Source: Morganella sibonii (lineage in GTDB: Bacteria > Pseudomonadota > Gammaproteobacteria > Enterobacterales > Enterobacteriaceae). From it: a stretch of DNA of 64,000 bases. This document shows, in pieces, positions 1-8,210 of this stretch (position 1 is the stretch's first letter; the number at the start of each line of letters is the position of its first letter). A model generated the notes under the pieces. The model searched no databases and had not been told where the DNA came from. It saw only the letters and a program-made list of their open reading frames with translations. The stretch lies in assembly GCF_040560245.1 (NCBI RefSeq), contig NZ_JAKMWP010000008.1; one strand, given 5' to 3'. A program made the position numbers and the translations under genes.

Positions 1-6
1 AACCTG
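1..6 (+). rRNA. 23S rRNA, last few bases
   Basis: The first bases (aacct) followed by a spacer rich in purines match the usual end of an enterobacterial 23S gene, where the mature RNA ends in cttaacctt. The spacer then continues with the conserved acaacaccgaaggtgtttt before the 5S gene. Only the extreme 3' tail is inside the window; the exact end is inferred from E. coli. Confidence 0.45.
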
Positions 7-114
7 ACAACACCGAAGGTGTTTTGAGTTGAGAGACGAAGAAAGAATTTTTCAGCATAGTGAAGAGACGAGAGAGTCATTCATTATGAAAAGCTTGTTT
101 TGGATTAACGAATT

Positions 115-234
115 TGCCTGGCGGCCGTAGCGCGGTGGTCCCACCTGACCCCATGCCGAACTCAGAAGTGAAACGCCGTAGCGCCGATGGTAGTGTGGGG
201 TCTCCCCATGTGAGAGTAGGGAACCGCCAGGTTA
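115..234 (+). rRNA. rrf: 5S ribosomal RNA
   Basis: The 120-base stretch starts tgcctggcgg and carries the standard 5S landmarks: ggtcccacctgaccccatgc, cgaactcagaagtgaaacgc and the closing gaaccgccagg that pairs with the 5' end. It is the last gene of an rRNA operon entering from the left, with a strong terminator 15 bases downstream. No tRNA gene follows it. Confidence 0.97.
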
Positions 235-248
235 TTATTAAGTGAAGA

Positions 249-272
249 AGCCACCCATTGGGTGGCTTTTTT
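249..272 (+). terminator. rRNA operon terminator
   Basis: An 8-bp perfect stem (agccaccc / gggtggct) with an att loop is followed by a run of T. It lies just after the 5S gene and before treR, so it should end rRNA transcription. Confidence 0.93.
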
Positions 273-359
273 GCGTTTGGGCGAAAGTAAAATAACGCAA
301 TGTGTGCTTATTTTCCGGATGAGGAATTATAACAATCAGTAATTTCACATTTAAATGCG

Positions 360-365
360 TATAAT
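360..365 (+). promoter_or_regulatory. possible -10 box of treR
   Basis: A perfect TATAAT lies 77 bases upstream of the treR start in the AT-rich gap after the rRNA terminator. No good -35 hexamer is seen at 16-18 bases upstream, so the promoter call is tentative. Confidence 0.35.
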
Positions 366-442
366 ACCCGGTATCGGATTACGGGATTCACCCGGCATCT
401 GTTCTGATAACCAGATCGAAATGAATCAACGGGAGCAACGCT

Positions 443-1396
443 GTGAAAAAACTCACCATCAAAGATATTGCTGCTATCTGTAATGTCGGCAAGTCCACTG
501 TCTCCCGTGTGATTAATAACGAACAGAATGTCAATGAAGAAACCCGTCGTAAAATACTGGCAGTAATTGAACAGAATAACTTTACGCCATCAAAATCAGC
601 ACGGGCGATGCGGGGGTTAACCGGCCGGACATTCGGGATTATTGTCACCCGGCTTGATTCTTATACTGAGAACCAGGCAATCCGCGCGATGCTGCCTGTG
701 TTATATAAAAATAATATTGACCCTATTATTCTGGAAAGCCAGTTTGATCCTGAAAAAGTTGATGAGCATTTGTCCATGCTGGAAAGACGGAAGGTGGATG
801 GTGTTATTCTGTTTGCTTTTACCGGGCTGGATAAAGAACAATTAGTCTCCTGGCAACAGAATATCGTCGTTATTGCCCGTTCTTTCGAAGGCTATACCTG
901 TGTCTGTAATGATGATACCGGAACAGTTAATCATTTAATGGATTATCTGCATAAGGAGAAGAACTTTACAGCTGTCAGCTATATTGGTGTTAATGAACAG
1001 GATGAAACAACCGGATTATTACGCCATCAGACTTATAAGCATTATTGCGATAAATATAAGATAACAGCGGACTCAGCATTGGGCGAATTAAACTACGAAA
1101 GCGGATATCTGCTTGCGGAAAATATCGTACTGAAACGTCCTCAGGCCATATTATGCGCGACAGAATCACTGGCATTTGGTGTTAAAAAATATCTCGTTCA
1201 TCATCAGATTAATACTATTTTCCTTGCCTGTATCGGGCGAAATGACTTATTAACCTTCCTTTTTCCTGATGTGAAAACATGTCGCCTGGGTATTCGTGAA
1301 ACCGGTCAGACATCAGTCAACTTATTGATTGATATGGTTAATGGCAATTTTTCACCCAAAACACACCTGATCCCATCACCTTCATTTACCTATTGA
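443..1396 (+). CDS. treR: trehalose operon repressor TreR (LacI family)
   Basis: LacI/GalR-type repressor of 317 residues. An N-terminal helix-turn-helix (about residues 3-50, with LTIKDIA and GKSTVSRVINN) is followed by a periplasmic-binding-like effector domain. The segments SARAMRG, IIVTRLDS and ESQF closely resemble E. coli TreR, which binds trehalose-6-phosphate as inducer. The start is GTG at 443, chosen because gggag lies 7 bases upstream; an ATG at 421 is out of frame. It precedes treB by 119 bases on the same strand, and a palindromic operator lies in that gap, so it most likely controls the genes after it. In E. coli treR is also next to treB. Confidence 0.93.
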   Translation: MKKLTIKDIAAICNVGKSTVSRVINNEQNVNEETRRKILAVIEQNNFTPSKSARAMRGLTGRTFGIIVTRLDSYTENQAIRAMLPVLYKNNIDPIILESQFDPEKVDEHLSMLERRKVDGVILFAFTGLDKEQLVSWQQNIVVIARSFEGYTCVCNDDTGTVNHLMDYLHKEKNFTAVSYIGVNEQDETTGLLRHQTYKHYCDKYKITADSALGELNYESGYLLAENIVLKRPQAILCATESLAFGVKKYLVHHQINTIFLACIGRNDLLTFLFPDVKTCRLGIRETGQTSVNLLIDMVNGNFSPKTHLIPSPSFTY

Positions 1397-1438
1397 TTTT
1401 ATTGAATTAAATAAACTTTAGTGTGACGTTCGTCCCGT

Positions 1439-1483
1439 AATGGGATCGTTCCCATTGAGTCATTTCCATACTGAACGTATTTT
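1439..1483 (+). promoter_or_regulatory. treB promoter with overlapping TreR-type operator
   Basis: Positions 1439-1456 form a near-perfect palindrome (aatgggatcgttcccatt, 8 of 9 pairs), the shape expected of a LacI-family operator and close to the gggaacgttccc core of E. coli TreR sites. A promoter reads on from it: TTGAGT at 1455-1460, a 17-base spacer and TATTTT at 1478-1483. The operator overlaps the -35 box, which fits repression by blocking polymerase. A half CRP-like TGTGA lies just upstream at about 1422, without a matching second half. Confidence 0.7.
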
Positions 1484-1515
1484 AAAACACAGACGTTTTA
1501 TACGGGGATGGGGAT

Positions 1516-2940
1516 ATGGAAATTAATGTTCACAGTGATGAACTGGACAAGATCATCAAATTTACCGGCGGAAAGGAGAATATCAGTACAGTTTCTCACT
1601 GTCTGACACGCTTACGCTTTGTTTTAAATGATCCTGAACTGGCTGATATTGAATCTATTAAGCAAATCCCCGGAGTTAAGGGATGTTTTAATAATGCAGG
1701 TCAGTTTCAGATCATTATCGGTATGAATGTCGGTGACTATTACCGGGGTCTGATTGAAAAACTCAATATATCTGAATCAGATAAAGAAAAAACAAAAGTC
1801 GCTGCTAAGAAGAATATGAAGTTCTGGGAGCGACTGATTGCCAATCTGGCGGAAATCTTTGTTCCGTTGTTGCCGGCGTTGATTTGTGGTGGCTTATTAC
1901 TGGGATTGAGAAATGTCATCGGCGAAATGCCTGTCCGGGATGATAAGCCACTGACGGAGTATTATTCCTGGCTTAAGCCAATATATGATTTCCTGTGGTT
2001 ACCGTGTGAGGCAATATTCCATTTCCTGCCGGTGGCTATCTGCTGGTCAGCAACCAAAAAAATGGGCGGCTCTCCGATCCTGGGTATTGTGCTGGGCATT
2101 ACATTAGTGTCGCCTCAGCTGATGAATGCTTATGGTATCGGCAGTCAGACGCCGGATGTCTGGGATTTCGGCTTATTTGCCATCCAGAAGGTGGGCTATC
2201 AGGCTCAGGTGATACCGTCTATTCTGGCCGGTTTATTCCTCGGCTGGTTTGAAGTGAAATTACGCCGCCGTATCCCTGAATATTTAACCCTGGTGGTCGT
2301 ACCTATCATCAGTATTCTGGTTTCTGTCGTGGTAGCTCATGCCATTCTGGGGCCGTTCGGACGTGCTGCCGGTAATCTTATTTCGGATGGCGTCCGCTAT
2401 TTAATGCTGGGTGATTTTGCGTTACTCGGCTCGATGATATTTGGTTTTTTCTATTCGCCTCTGGTAATCACCGGATTGCACCACACCACATTGGCGATTG
2501 ATATGCAGCTGACACAAAGCATCGGCGGAACACCTATCTGGCCTATCATCGCATTATCGAATATTGCCCAGGCCTCTGCGGTTGTCGGCATCATTATTAT
2601 GAGCCGTAAAAAGGATGAACGGGAAATAACGATTCCGGCGGCGATATCTGCCTATCTGGGGGTGACTGAACCGGCGATGTACGGCGTGAACCTGCGTTAC
2701 CGCTTCCCGATGCTGTGCGCCATGATTGGTGCCGCACTGGCGGGGCTGATTTGCGGTTTTGCCCATGTGTTATCCAACGGCATTGGTGTTGGTGGTATTC
2801 CGGGAATCTTGTCTATTCAGCCTGCTTTCTGGGGTATTTACCTTGTTGCCATGATAGTCGCCATTGTTGTTCCGATCTTATTAACAATGATGATGTATCG
2901 TTATCAGCAGCGTAAAGGCAGCCTGGTAACTTCTCTGTAA
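1516..2940 (+). CDS. treB: PTS trehalose permease, EIIBC component TreB
   Basis: Imports trehalose across the inner membrane and phosphorylates it to trehalose-6-phosphate. The 474 residues match the usual TreB length of about 473. The N-terminal EIIB domain (about 1-85) has the phospho-accepting Cys29 in the motif SHCLTRLRF. A linker leads to an EIIC membrane domain (about 105-470) with many hydrophobic helices and a glucose-family signature (GVTEPAMYG near residue 380). No EIIA domain is fused, so the phosphate should come from the general EIIA-Glc, as in E. coli. The start follows a ggggatgggg Shine-Dalgarno stretch. Confidence 0.95.
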   Translation: MEINVHSDELDKIIKFTGGKENISTVSHCLTRLRFVLNDPELADIESIKQIPGVKGCFNNAGQFQIIIGMNVGDYYRGLIEKLNISESDKEKTKVAAKKNMKFWERLIANLAEIFVPLLPALICGGLLLGLRNVIGEMPVRDDKPLTEYYSWLKPIYDFLWLPCEAIFHFLPVAICWSATKKMGGSPILGIVLGITLVSPQLMNAYGIGSQTPDVWDFGLFAIQKVGYQAQVIPSILAGLFLGWFEVKLRRRIPEYLTLVVVPIISILVSVVVAHAILGPFGRAAGNLISDGVRYLMLGDFALLGSMIFGFFYSPLVITGLHHTTLAIDMQLTQSIGGTPIWPIIALSNIAQASAVVGIIIMSRKKDEREITIPAAISAYLGVTEPAMYGVNLRYRFPMLCAMIGAALAGLICGFAHVLSNGIGVGGIPGILSIQPAFWGIYLVAMIVAIVVPILLTMMMYRYQQRKGSLVTSL

Positions 2941-2960
2941 ATTAATAAAGTGAATTTAAT

Positions 2961-5657
2961 ATGTGTTATCTGACTGTGTCTGTAAAAGAAAGTGGTGCTG
3001 ATATTTTTTCCGGCAGCGATAAATATGATTATGCATTCCGCTGGAGTGACATATCCGTTAAAGCATGTCTGGATATTTTAACGGAGATCAGACGGGATTT
3101 TCCCGGTATTAAAGGTGGTGTGATTACGGGAGAACGGTTACCGGATTATCCCTCATTCTGTGCTGAACTGGCCGGGCATGTCATTATTGATCTGGAAAAA
3201 TCATTTTCCGAAATCTTTAATGCCCCTTTTGTTGCACAGCAGGGAAAAGCTGTATTCACAGAAGATAAACTGGCGCAGGCATTAAAACAAAAATATGAGC
3301 AGCTCTGCTGGAATATTGATTATGCCGGGTTCACTGCGGGTAAAGAAGAATACGCGGCTGAATCATTATTAACCACGGCAAACGGATATTTAGGTGTGCG
3401 TGGTACATTGCCGGATATGCAGGCGGGTGATGCAACCTATCCGGCAACCTATCTGGCCGGTTGTTATAACCAGGCTGAGTCAGATATTGCCGGAAAGACG
3501 GTATCCAATGAGGATTTCGTTAATGTTCCTGACGCCCGCTCTGTCCGGATAAAGATCGGTGACGGTGAATGGCTGTCACCGGAAAATTGCCGTAATAAAA
3601 TGCTGTACCGGAACCTGTGTTTAAAAAACGGCATTCTGGATCAGACCTGGATTGCGGAGGATTCCCGCAAACATCTTATTCAGATTAACAGCCGGATGCT
3701 GGCGGATATGTCCTGTCCGGAGCGGTTTGCGGTTGAATACAGCTTCACCCCCCTGAATTTTGATGCTGAGATTACGGTTGTTACCTGTATTGACGGTACG
3801 ACCCGTAATTATGGTGTGGAACGTTACCGGAGCCTGACGTCACACCACTACCGGGTATTATCCCGCGGGGCAGAAGGCAGCTATGCGCAATTAAATGCAC
3901 GGACACTGCAATCCGGTATCGGTATCGGCGTGACCACAAAAATACGTGGTAATTTTTTTACTGACAGTGATATTCAGATAAAAGAAAACACCGGTAAAGT
4001 GCAGCAGTTTATTTCCTGCCATGCACAGAAAGGCAAAACATACCGTCTTGAGAAAAGTATTAATATCCGTCTCTCTTCTGTTTTTCCGGATAGCTGGGCG
4101 GATGCGGATAAAACAACACTGGCTGATTTTTCCGTTCAGGCTGAAGCCTCCGGACAGGCATGGAAAAATTTATGGGATAAAGCGGATATTGTCATTGACG
4201 GTGATTTAATGGCGCAGAAGTTATTGCGTTTACATATTTGTCATCTGTTGTCATCGTGCTCACCTTACAGTAACGGAAAATATAAACTCGATGTATCGGT
4301 AACAGCCCGCGGATTGCACGGAGAGGCATACCGGGGGCATATTTTCTGGGATGAAATCTTTATTCTGCCTTTCTATATCATGCATTTTCCGCAGACGGCC
4401 CGTCAGCTGCTGATGTACCGCTATAACCGGTTACCGGCGGCGCGGAAAATTGCACAGGACAGCGGCTGTCAGGGGGCAATGTATCCGTGGCAGTCCGGTC
4501 TGGACGGCAGTGAGCAGACACAATCCGTCCACCTGAATCCGCTGAACGGTCACTGGGACCCTGACTACAGCCATCTCCAGCGTCATGTTTCTCTGGCCGT
4601 TGCGTATAACATCTGGCTGTACTGGAAAACGACCGGTGACGCGGAATTTATGCGGTTGTATGGCATGGAAATGCTGACAGACATTGCACGCTTCTGGCTG
4701 AGTAAAGCCGAATATAATGAATCAACCGGGCGCTATTCTGTCAGCGGGGTGATGGGGCCGGATGAATTTCATGAGCATATCAGCGGCAGCAGCGCCGCCG
4801 GGCTTAAAGATAATGCGTATACCAATTTAATGATCTCCTGGTTATTTTCCGTTCTGACTGAATTGTCTCCGGAATTTAATACCACTGAGGAGGATGCTGC
4901 ATTTATCCGGAAAATCAGCCGCACAGGTAAATGTTTATCGCTGGTGATTGAAGATGATGTGATTGCGCAGTTTGACGGGTATTTTTCCCTGAAAGAGATC
5001 GACTGGGAACACTATCAGAATAAATACGGCAATATTTACCGGATGGATAGAATACTGCGTGCGGAAGGTAAAAGTGCTGATGACTATAAGGTGGCCAAAC
5101 AGGCTGATGCGTTAATGATATTCAATAATTTCACCCGTGATGATGTTACCGGAATATTGAATAATATGGGCTATCACTTAGATCGTGATTATGCACAGAC
5201 AAATCTTCATTATTATTTAAAACGGACTTCTCATGGTTCAACATTATCCAGAGCGGTGCATGCCCAATTGGCCTGCAATACCGGATTACATGATTTGTCG
5301 CGGGAATTATATCAGCAGGCGTTGCGGTCTGATTATGGCGATATTCAGGGCGGAACTACCGCAGAAGGTATTCATACCGGGGTGATGGCTGCAACTATCA
5401 ATACAGCGGTAATGTCCTATGCCGGCGTGGATATCCGGGGTGATCATTTATCCGTTTCACCGTCATTACCGGCTGAATGGAATCATATCAGTTTTAATTT
5501 GCAGCATCGTGGTGTTCATTACTGCTTTTTGATCTCACAGAAATCGGTATCAGTCACTGCCGACCAAACGGTCTTTATCGATATTCATAATGAAAAACAT
5601 CAGATTACAGCAGGTATGCCGTTTTCATATACTTATGTGAAGGAATACATATCATGA
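2961..5657 (+). CDS. GH65 phosphorylase, probably trehalose-6-phosphate phosphorylase
   Basis: An 898-residue family GH65 protein. The (alpha/alpha)6 catalytic part holds the family motif GPDEFHE, with the likely acid Glu602, and a phosphate-site loop SHGSTLS near residue 760. Family GH65 enzymes phosphorolyse alpha-glucosides to beta-glucose-1-phosphate. Placed between a trehalose PTS and a beta-phosphoglucomutase, the natural substrate is trehalose-6-phosphate, as for Lactococcus TrePP; trehalose or maltose phosphorylase cannot be excluded by sequence alone. The homologous region begins only near residue 115 (YAGFTAGKEEYAAESLLTTANGYLG), leaving about 110 N-terminal residues I do not recognise. 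It ends in an ATGA overlap with the next gene, so the two are probably coupled in translation. Confidence 0.85.
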   Translation: MCYLTVSVKESGADIFSGSDKYDYAFRWSDISVKACLDILTEIRRDFPGIKGGVITGERLPDYPSFCAELAGHVIIDLEKSFSEIFNAPFVAQQGKAVFTEDKLAQALKQKYEQLCWNIDYAGFTAGKEEYAAESLLTTANGYLGVRGTLPDMQAGDATYPATYLAGCYNQAESDIAGKTVSNEDFVNVPDARSVRIKIGDGEWLSPENCRNKMLYRNLCLKNGILDQTWIAEDSRKHLIQINSRMLADMSCPERFAVEYSFTPLNFDAEITVVTCIDGTTRNYGVERYRSLTSHHYRVLSRGAEGSYAQLNARTLQSGIGIGVTTKIRGNFFTDSDIQIKENTGKVQQFISCHAQKGKTYRLEKSINIRLSSVFPDSWADADKTTLADFSVQAEASGQAWKNLWDKADIVIDGDLMAQKLLRLHICHLLSSCSPYSNGKYKLDVSVTARGLHGEAYRGHIFWDEIFILPFYIMHFPQTARQLLMYRYNRLPAARKIAQDSGCQGAMYPWQSGLDGSEQTQSVHLNPLNGHWDPDYSHLQRHVSLAVAYNIWLYWKTTGDAEFMRLYGMEMLTDIARFWLSKAEYNESTGRYSVSGVMGPDEFHEHISGSSAAGLKDNAYTNLMISWLFSVLTELSPEFNTTEEDAAFIRKISRTGKCLSLVIEDDVIAQFDGYFSLKEIDWEHYQNKYGNIYRMDRILRAEGKSADDYKVAKQADALMIFNNFTRDDVTGILNNMGYHLDRDYAQTNLHYYLKRTSHGSTLSRAVHAQLACNTGLHDLSRELYQQALRSDYGDIQGGTTAEGIHTGVMAATINTAVMSYAGVDIRGDHLSVSPSLPAEWNHISFNLQHRGVHYCFLISQKSVSVTADQTVFIDIHNEKHQITAGMPFSYTYVKEYIS

Positions 5658-6313
5658 AATCAGGATTTTTATTTGATTTGGACGGCGTGATTGTTGATAC
5701 GGCAAAATATCATTATATCGCCTGGCGATATATTGCCAATAAAGCAGGTTTTGATATCAGTGATGAGTTTAATGAAAAACTCAAAGGTATCAGCCGGATG
5801 GAGTCATTAGAAAAAATATTAGATTATGGTCATCAGTCTGATATGTACAGCCATGAAGAAAAGATATTACTGGCGGATGAAAAAAATGAGTATTATGTGA
5901 AGCTACTCGGGGAGTTATCTGAAAAGGATATTCTTCCCGGTGTTAAGGATTTTATTATCCGGGCAAACAAGCTTAATATACCGTGTGCGGTTGCTTCTGC
6001 ATCCCGCAATGCACCATTTATTTTAAAAAAATTAAATATTGATAATTATTTTAACGCTATTGTCGACCCTGCACTATTGAGTAAAGGAAAACCGGACCCT
6101 GAAATATTTCTGAAAGCCGCATCATCTGTTGATGTTCTTCCGCAGGATGCCATCGGCTTTGAGGATGCGGAGTCGGGTATTACCGCACTGAACAGAGCGG
6201 GTATTTTTTCAGTCGGCGTAACAGCAGATCATTCACTGTTAACCGGAGCTGATCTTATTATTTCTTCATTTGAAGAAATTACACCTGAATCTGTATTAAA
6301 AATAAAACAATAA
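5654..6313 (+). CDS. pgmB: beta-phosphoglucomutase (HAD family)
   Basis: Converts beta-glucose-1-phosphate to glucose-6-phosphate in the cytoplasm. The 219 residues carry all HAD motifs of the beta-PGM subfamily: FDLDGVIVDT with the nucleophile Asp8 and Asp10, the ASASRN motif, Lys in LSKGKPDPEIF, and GFEDAESG. The length equals typical PgmB (about 220). The start codon overlaps the stop of the GH65 gene (ATGA at 5654-5657), which supports the pairing phosphorylase plus mutase. The gene is more AT-rich than its surroundings. Confidence 0.92.
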   Translation: MKSGFLFDLDGVIVDTAKYHYIAWRYIANKAGFDISDEFNEKLKGISRMESLEKILDYGHQSDMYSHEEKILLADEKNEYYVKLLGELSEKDILPGVKDFIIRANKLNIPCAVASASRNAPFILKKLNIDNYFNAIVDPALLSKGKPDPEIFLKAASSVDVLPQDAIGFEDAESGITALNRAGIFSVGVTADHSLLTGADLIISSFEEITPESVLKIKQ

Positions 6314-6401
6314 TTAAATTACCGATAATAATATTTCTGATAAAGGCACAGCATATTCGTATGCTGCTGCCATCCGATCTTTGTGAACAGAGGTAGATAT
6401 A

Positions 6402-7778
6402 ATGAAGTTAACTCAATTAGCATTGCTGACAGGATTTGCTATTTCTTTTTCTGCCGGTGCTGAAACATCATTAAGTGATATTGAGGCACGCCTGAACAGT
6501 CTTGAAAAAAGAGCGTCTGAAGCTGAAGCAAGAGCAGTGGCAGCAGAAAAAAAAGCAGAACGTCTGGAAAATTTAATGGCCCGGAATACGGCTCCGGCAG
6601 GAAATACCGGCCGGGAGAATACATCCGGTTTCAGTAATATTGTCAGCGCCGATAATGAAAAAGGAACACTGAAATTATACGGTGATGTGGAGTTTAATAT
6701 TGATGCCGCCAGCCGCAAAGGGCAGATTACGTCTATGCAGACTCAGGCCGGACGCGGAGCGGATGATTTCGGTGATAAAGAACGCTGGGACATTAACGGG
6801 CGGATCTTAATCGGCCTTGACGGACAACGGAAACTGGATAACGGCAATTATGCCGGTTTCAGTGTTCAGCCGTTAGCCAATATGTCCGGAAATATCGGGC
6901 TTGATGATGCGGTATTCTATTTTGGCAAAGAAAATAAATGGAAATATAAAATCGGCCGTTATGAGGCTTATGATATGTTCCCGCTGAATCAGGATACATT
7001 TGTCGAACATTCGGGTAACAGCGCCAATGATCTCTATGCCGACGGATTCGGCTATATCTATATGATGAAAGAAGGGCGCGGACGGAGTAACAGCGGCGGT
7101 GCTATGAACCTCAGCAGTAATTATGATAACTGGTATTTTGAGGTGAATACGCTGGTTGAGGATGGCAGCCGCGTCTTTAAAGATCAGGAATACCATGGAC
7201 GTAAATTACAGAACAAAAAGAATGTGATTTATGTCCGTCCGGTAGTGGCATGGAATTATGATAACGTTACGATTGCGGGGGCGGTGGATGCTAACGTGAT
7301 CAGCAATGCTTACGGCTTTAATAATGCGGACGGAAAGTTTGAGGATCAGTCGCGCCGTACCGGTTATGGCCTGACGATGAAATGGGATACACTGAAAGAT
7401 GATCCGGAAAATGGCATGGTCGTTAACGTCAGTACTGCGTATCTGGATGCGAAGAATGAAAATGACTTCTCTGCCGGAACTAACGTGTTATGGCGCAAGT
7501 TCCAGCTGGGGTATATATATGCTCATAATGATATTAAATCCTATCAGGTTGTAAACTCAGCTGATGACAGCAAATATGATATTTTATATCCGGGAAAATA
7601 TAATATTCACACAGTGTTCATGTCGTATGAATTACCGGATATATTGGGAATGGATAACTTTAAAACGTACCTCGGTGCATACTACTCTCATATTAACGGG
7701 AAGGATGATATGACGATGGTTGACAGTAAAGATAATGACCGTTACGGCGCCCGTGTCCGTTTTAAATATTTATTCTGA
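6402..7778 (+). CDS. outer-membrane carbohydrate porin with N-terminal coiled coil
   Basis: A 458-residue outer-membrane beta-barrel. Residues 1-20 form a signal peptide ending SAGA. Residues 24-60 form an Ala/Glu/Lys-rich coiled coil (heptads around SLEKRASEAEARA), as in ScrY and BglH sugar porins. The rest alternates short amphipathic strands and ends in the aromatic Phe expected for BAM insertion. Position after the trehalose genes suggests it lets trehalose or other disaccharides through the outer membrane. It lies 88 bases after pgmB with its own Shine-Dalgarno (agaggtag), so it may belong to the same transcript. Assignment to LamB/ScrY rather than another sugar-porin family is by overall pattern. 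Confidence 0.8.
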   Translation: MKLTQLALLTGFAISFSAGAETSLSDIEARLNSLEKRASEAEARAVAAEKKAERLENLMARNTAPAGNTGRENTSGFSNIVSADNEKGTLKLYGDVEFNIDAASRKGQITSMQTQAGRGADDFGDKERWDINGRILIGLDGQRKLDNGNYAGFSVQPLANMSGNIGLDDAVFYFGKENKWKYKIGRYEAYDMFPLNQDTFVEHSGNSANDLYADGFGYIYMMKEGRGRSNSGGAMNLSSNYDNWYFEVNTLVEDGSRVFKDQEYHGRKLQNKKNVIYVRPVVAWNYDNVTIAGAVDANVISNAYGFNNADGKFEDQSRRTGYGLTMKWDTLKDDPENGMVVNVSTAYLDAKNENDFSAGTNVLWRKFQLGYIYAHNDIKSYQVVNSADDSKYDILYPGKYNIHTVFMSYELPDILGMDNFKTYLGAYYSHINGKDDMTMVDSKDNDRYGARVRFKYLF

Positions 7779-7798
7779 TCGCTTCTTATCACAGTAAA

Positions 7799-7828
7799 AA
7801 AATACCGGGAAAATCCCGGTATTTTTTT
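7799..7828. terminator. bidirectional terminator between porin and T6SS operon
   Basis: Stem ataccggga / tcccggtat with an aaa loop, flanked by A on the left and T on the right, so it can work on both strands. It sits between the porin stop and the end of the convergent T6SS operon. Confidence 0.9.
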
Positions 7829-7835
7829 GTCCGGA

Positions 7836-8189
7836 TTATATCTTCGGCATTTTATCAAACATGCTTTTCATCTCTTCCGGGAAGCCGGCGGAGAGTGTTG
7901 ACCGCAAATCTTTCATGGCCGTGTCGAAGTCTTTCGGTCGTTCTGCCTGCTGCATTTTCTGATGTGCATCCAGATTATCCTGAAGGCCGTCAAACATTTT
8001 TCCCATTTCCTTCATCATCTGGTCACAGGATTGATTGACGTTTTTCAGAATGGAACGGGAGGCATCCGAACCGGACATCTTCATATTTTTAACCCCGTCC
8101 ATAAAGGGTTTCTGTAATTCTGAAGCAGAATCATTTCCTGATTCAGTACTGAATTTCAGTACTGACTGTACATTTTTCGGATCTAACAT
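7836..8189 (-). CDS. small protein of unknown function at the end of the T6SS operon
   Basis: A 117-residue soluble, Met- and Lys-rich protein with no signal peptide or membrane segment. I do not recognise a family. It looks largely helical, with repeated Met/Lys/Asp stretches (MMKEMGKMFDGLQDN) that could form a bundle. A strong Shine-Dalgarno (aaaagga, 8 bases upstream) and a gap of only 21 bases after tssM place it last in the T6SS operon, ahead of a terminator. It could be a secreted effector, an accessory subunit or a chaperone; nothing in the sequence decides. Its GC is a little lower than that of tssM. Confidence 0.8.
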   Translation of the reverse strand: MLDPKNVQSVLKFSTESGNDSASELQKPFMDGVKNMKMSGSDASRSILKNVNQSCDQMMKEMGKMFDGLQDNLDAHQKMQQAERPKDFDTAMKDLRSTLSAGFPEEMKSMFDKMPKI

Positions 8190-8210
8190 AATGACTGTCC
8201 TTTTCGTTTA

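Noticed and set aside
1418..1436. CRP site before treB
   Set aside because: Only one half-site (TGTGA) is present; the second half does not match.
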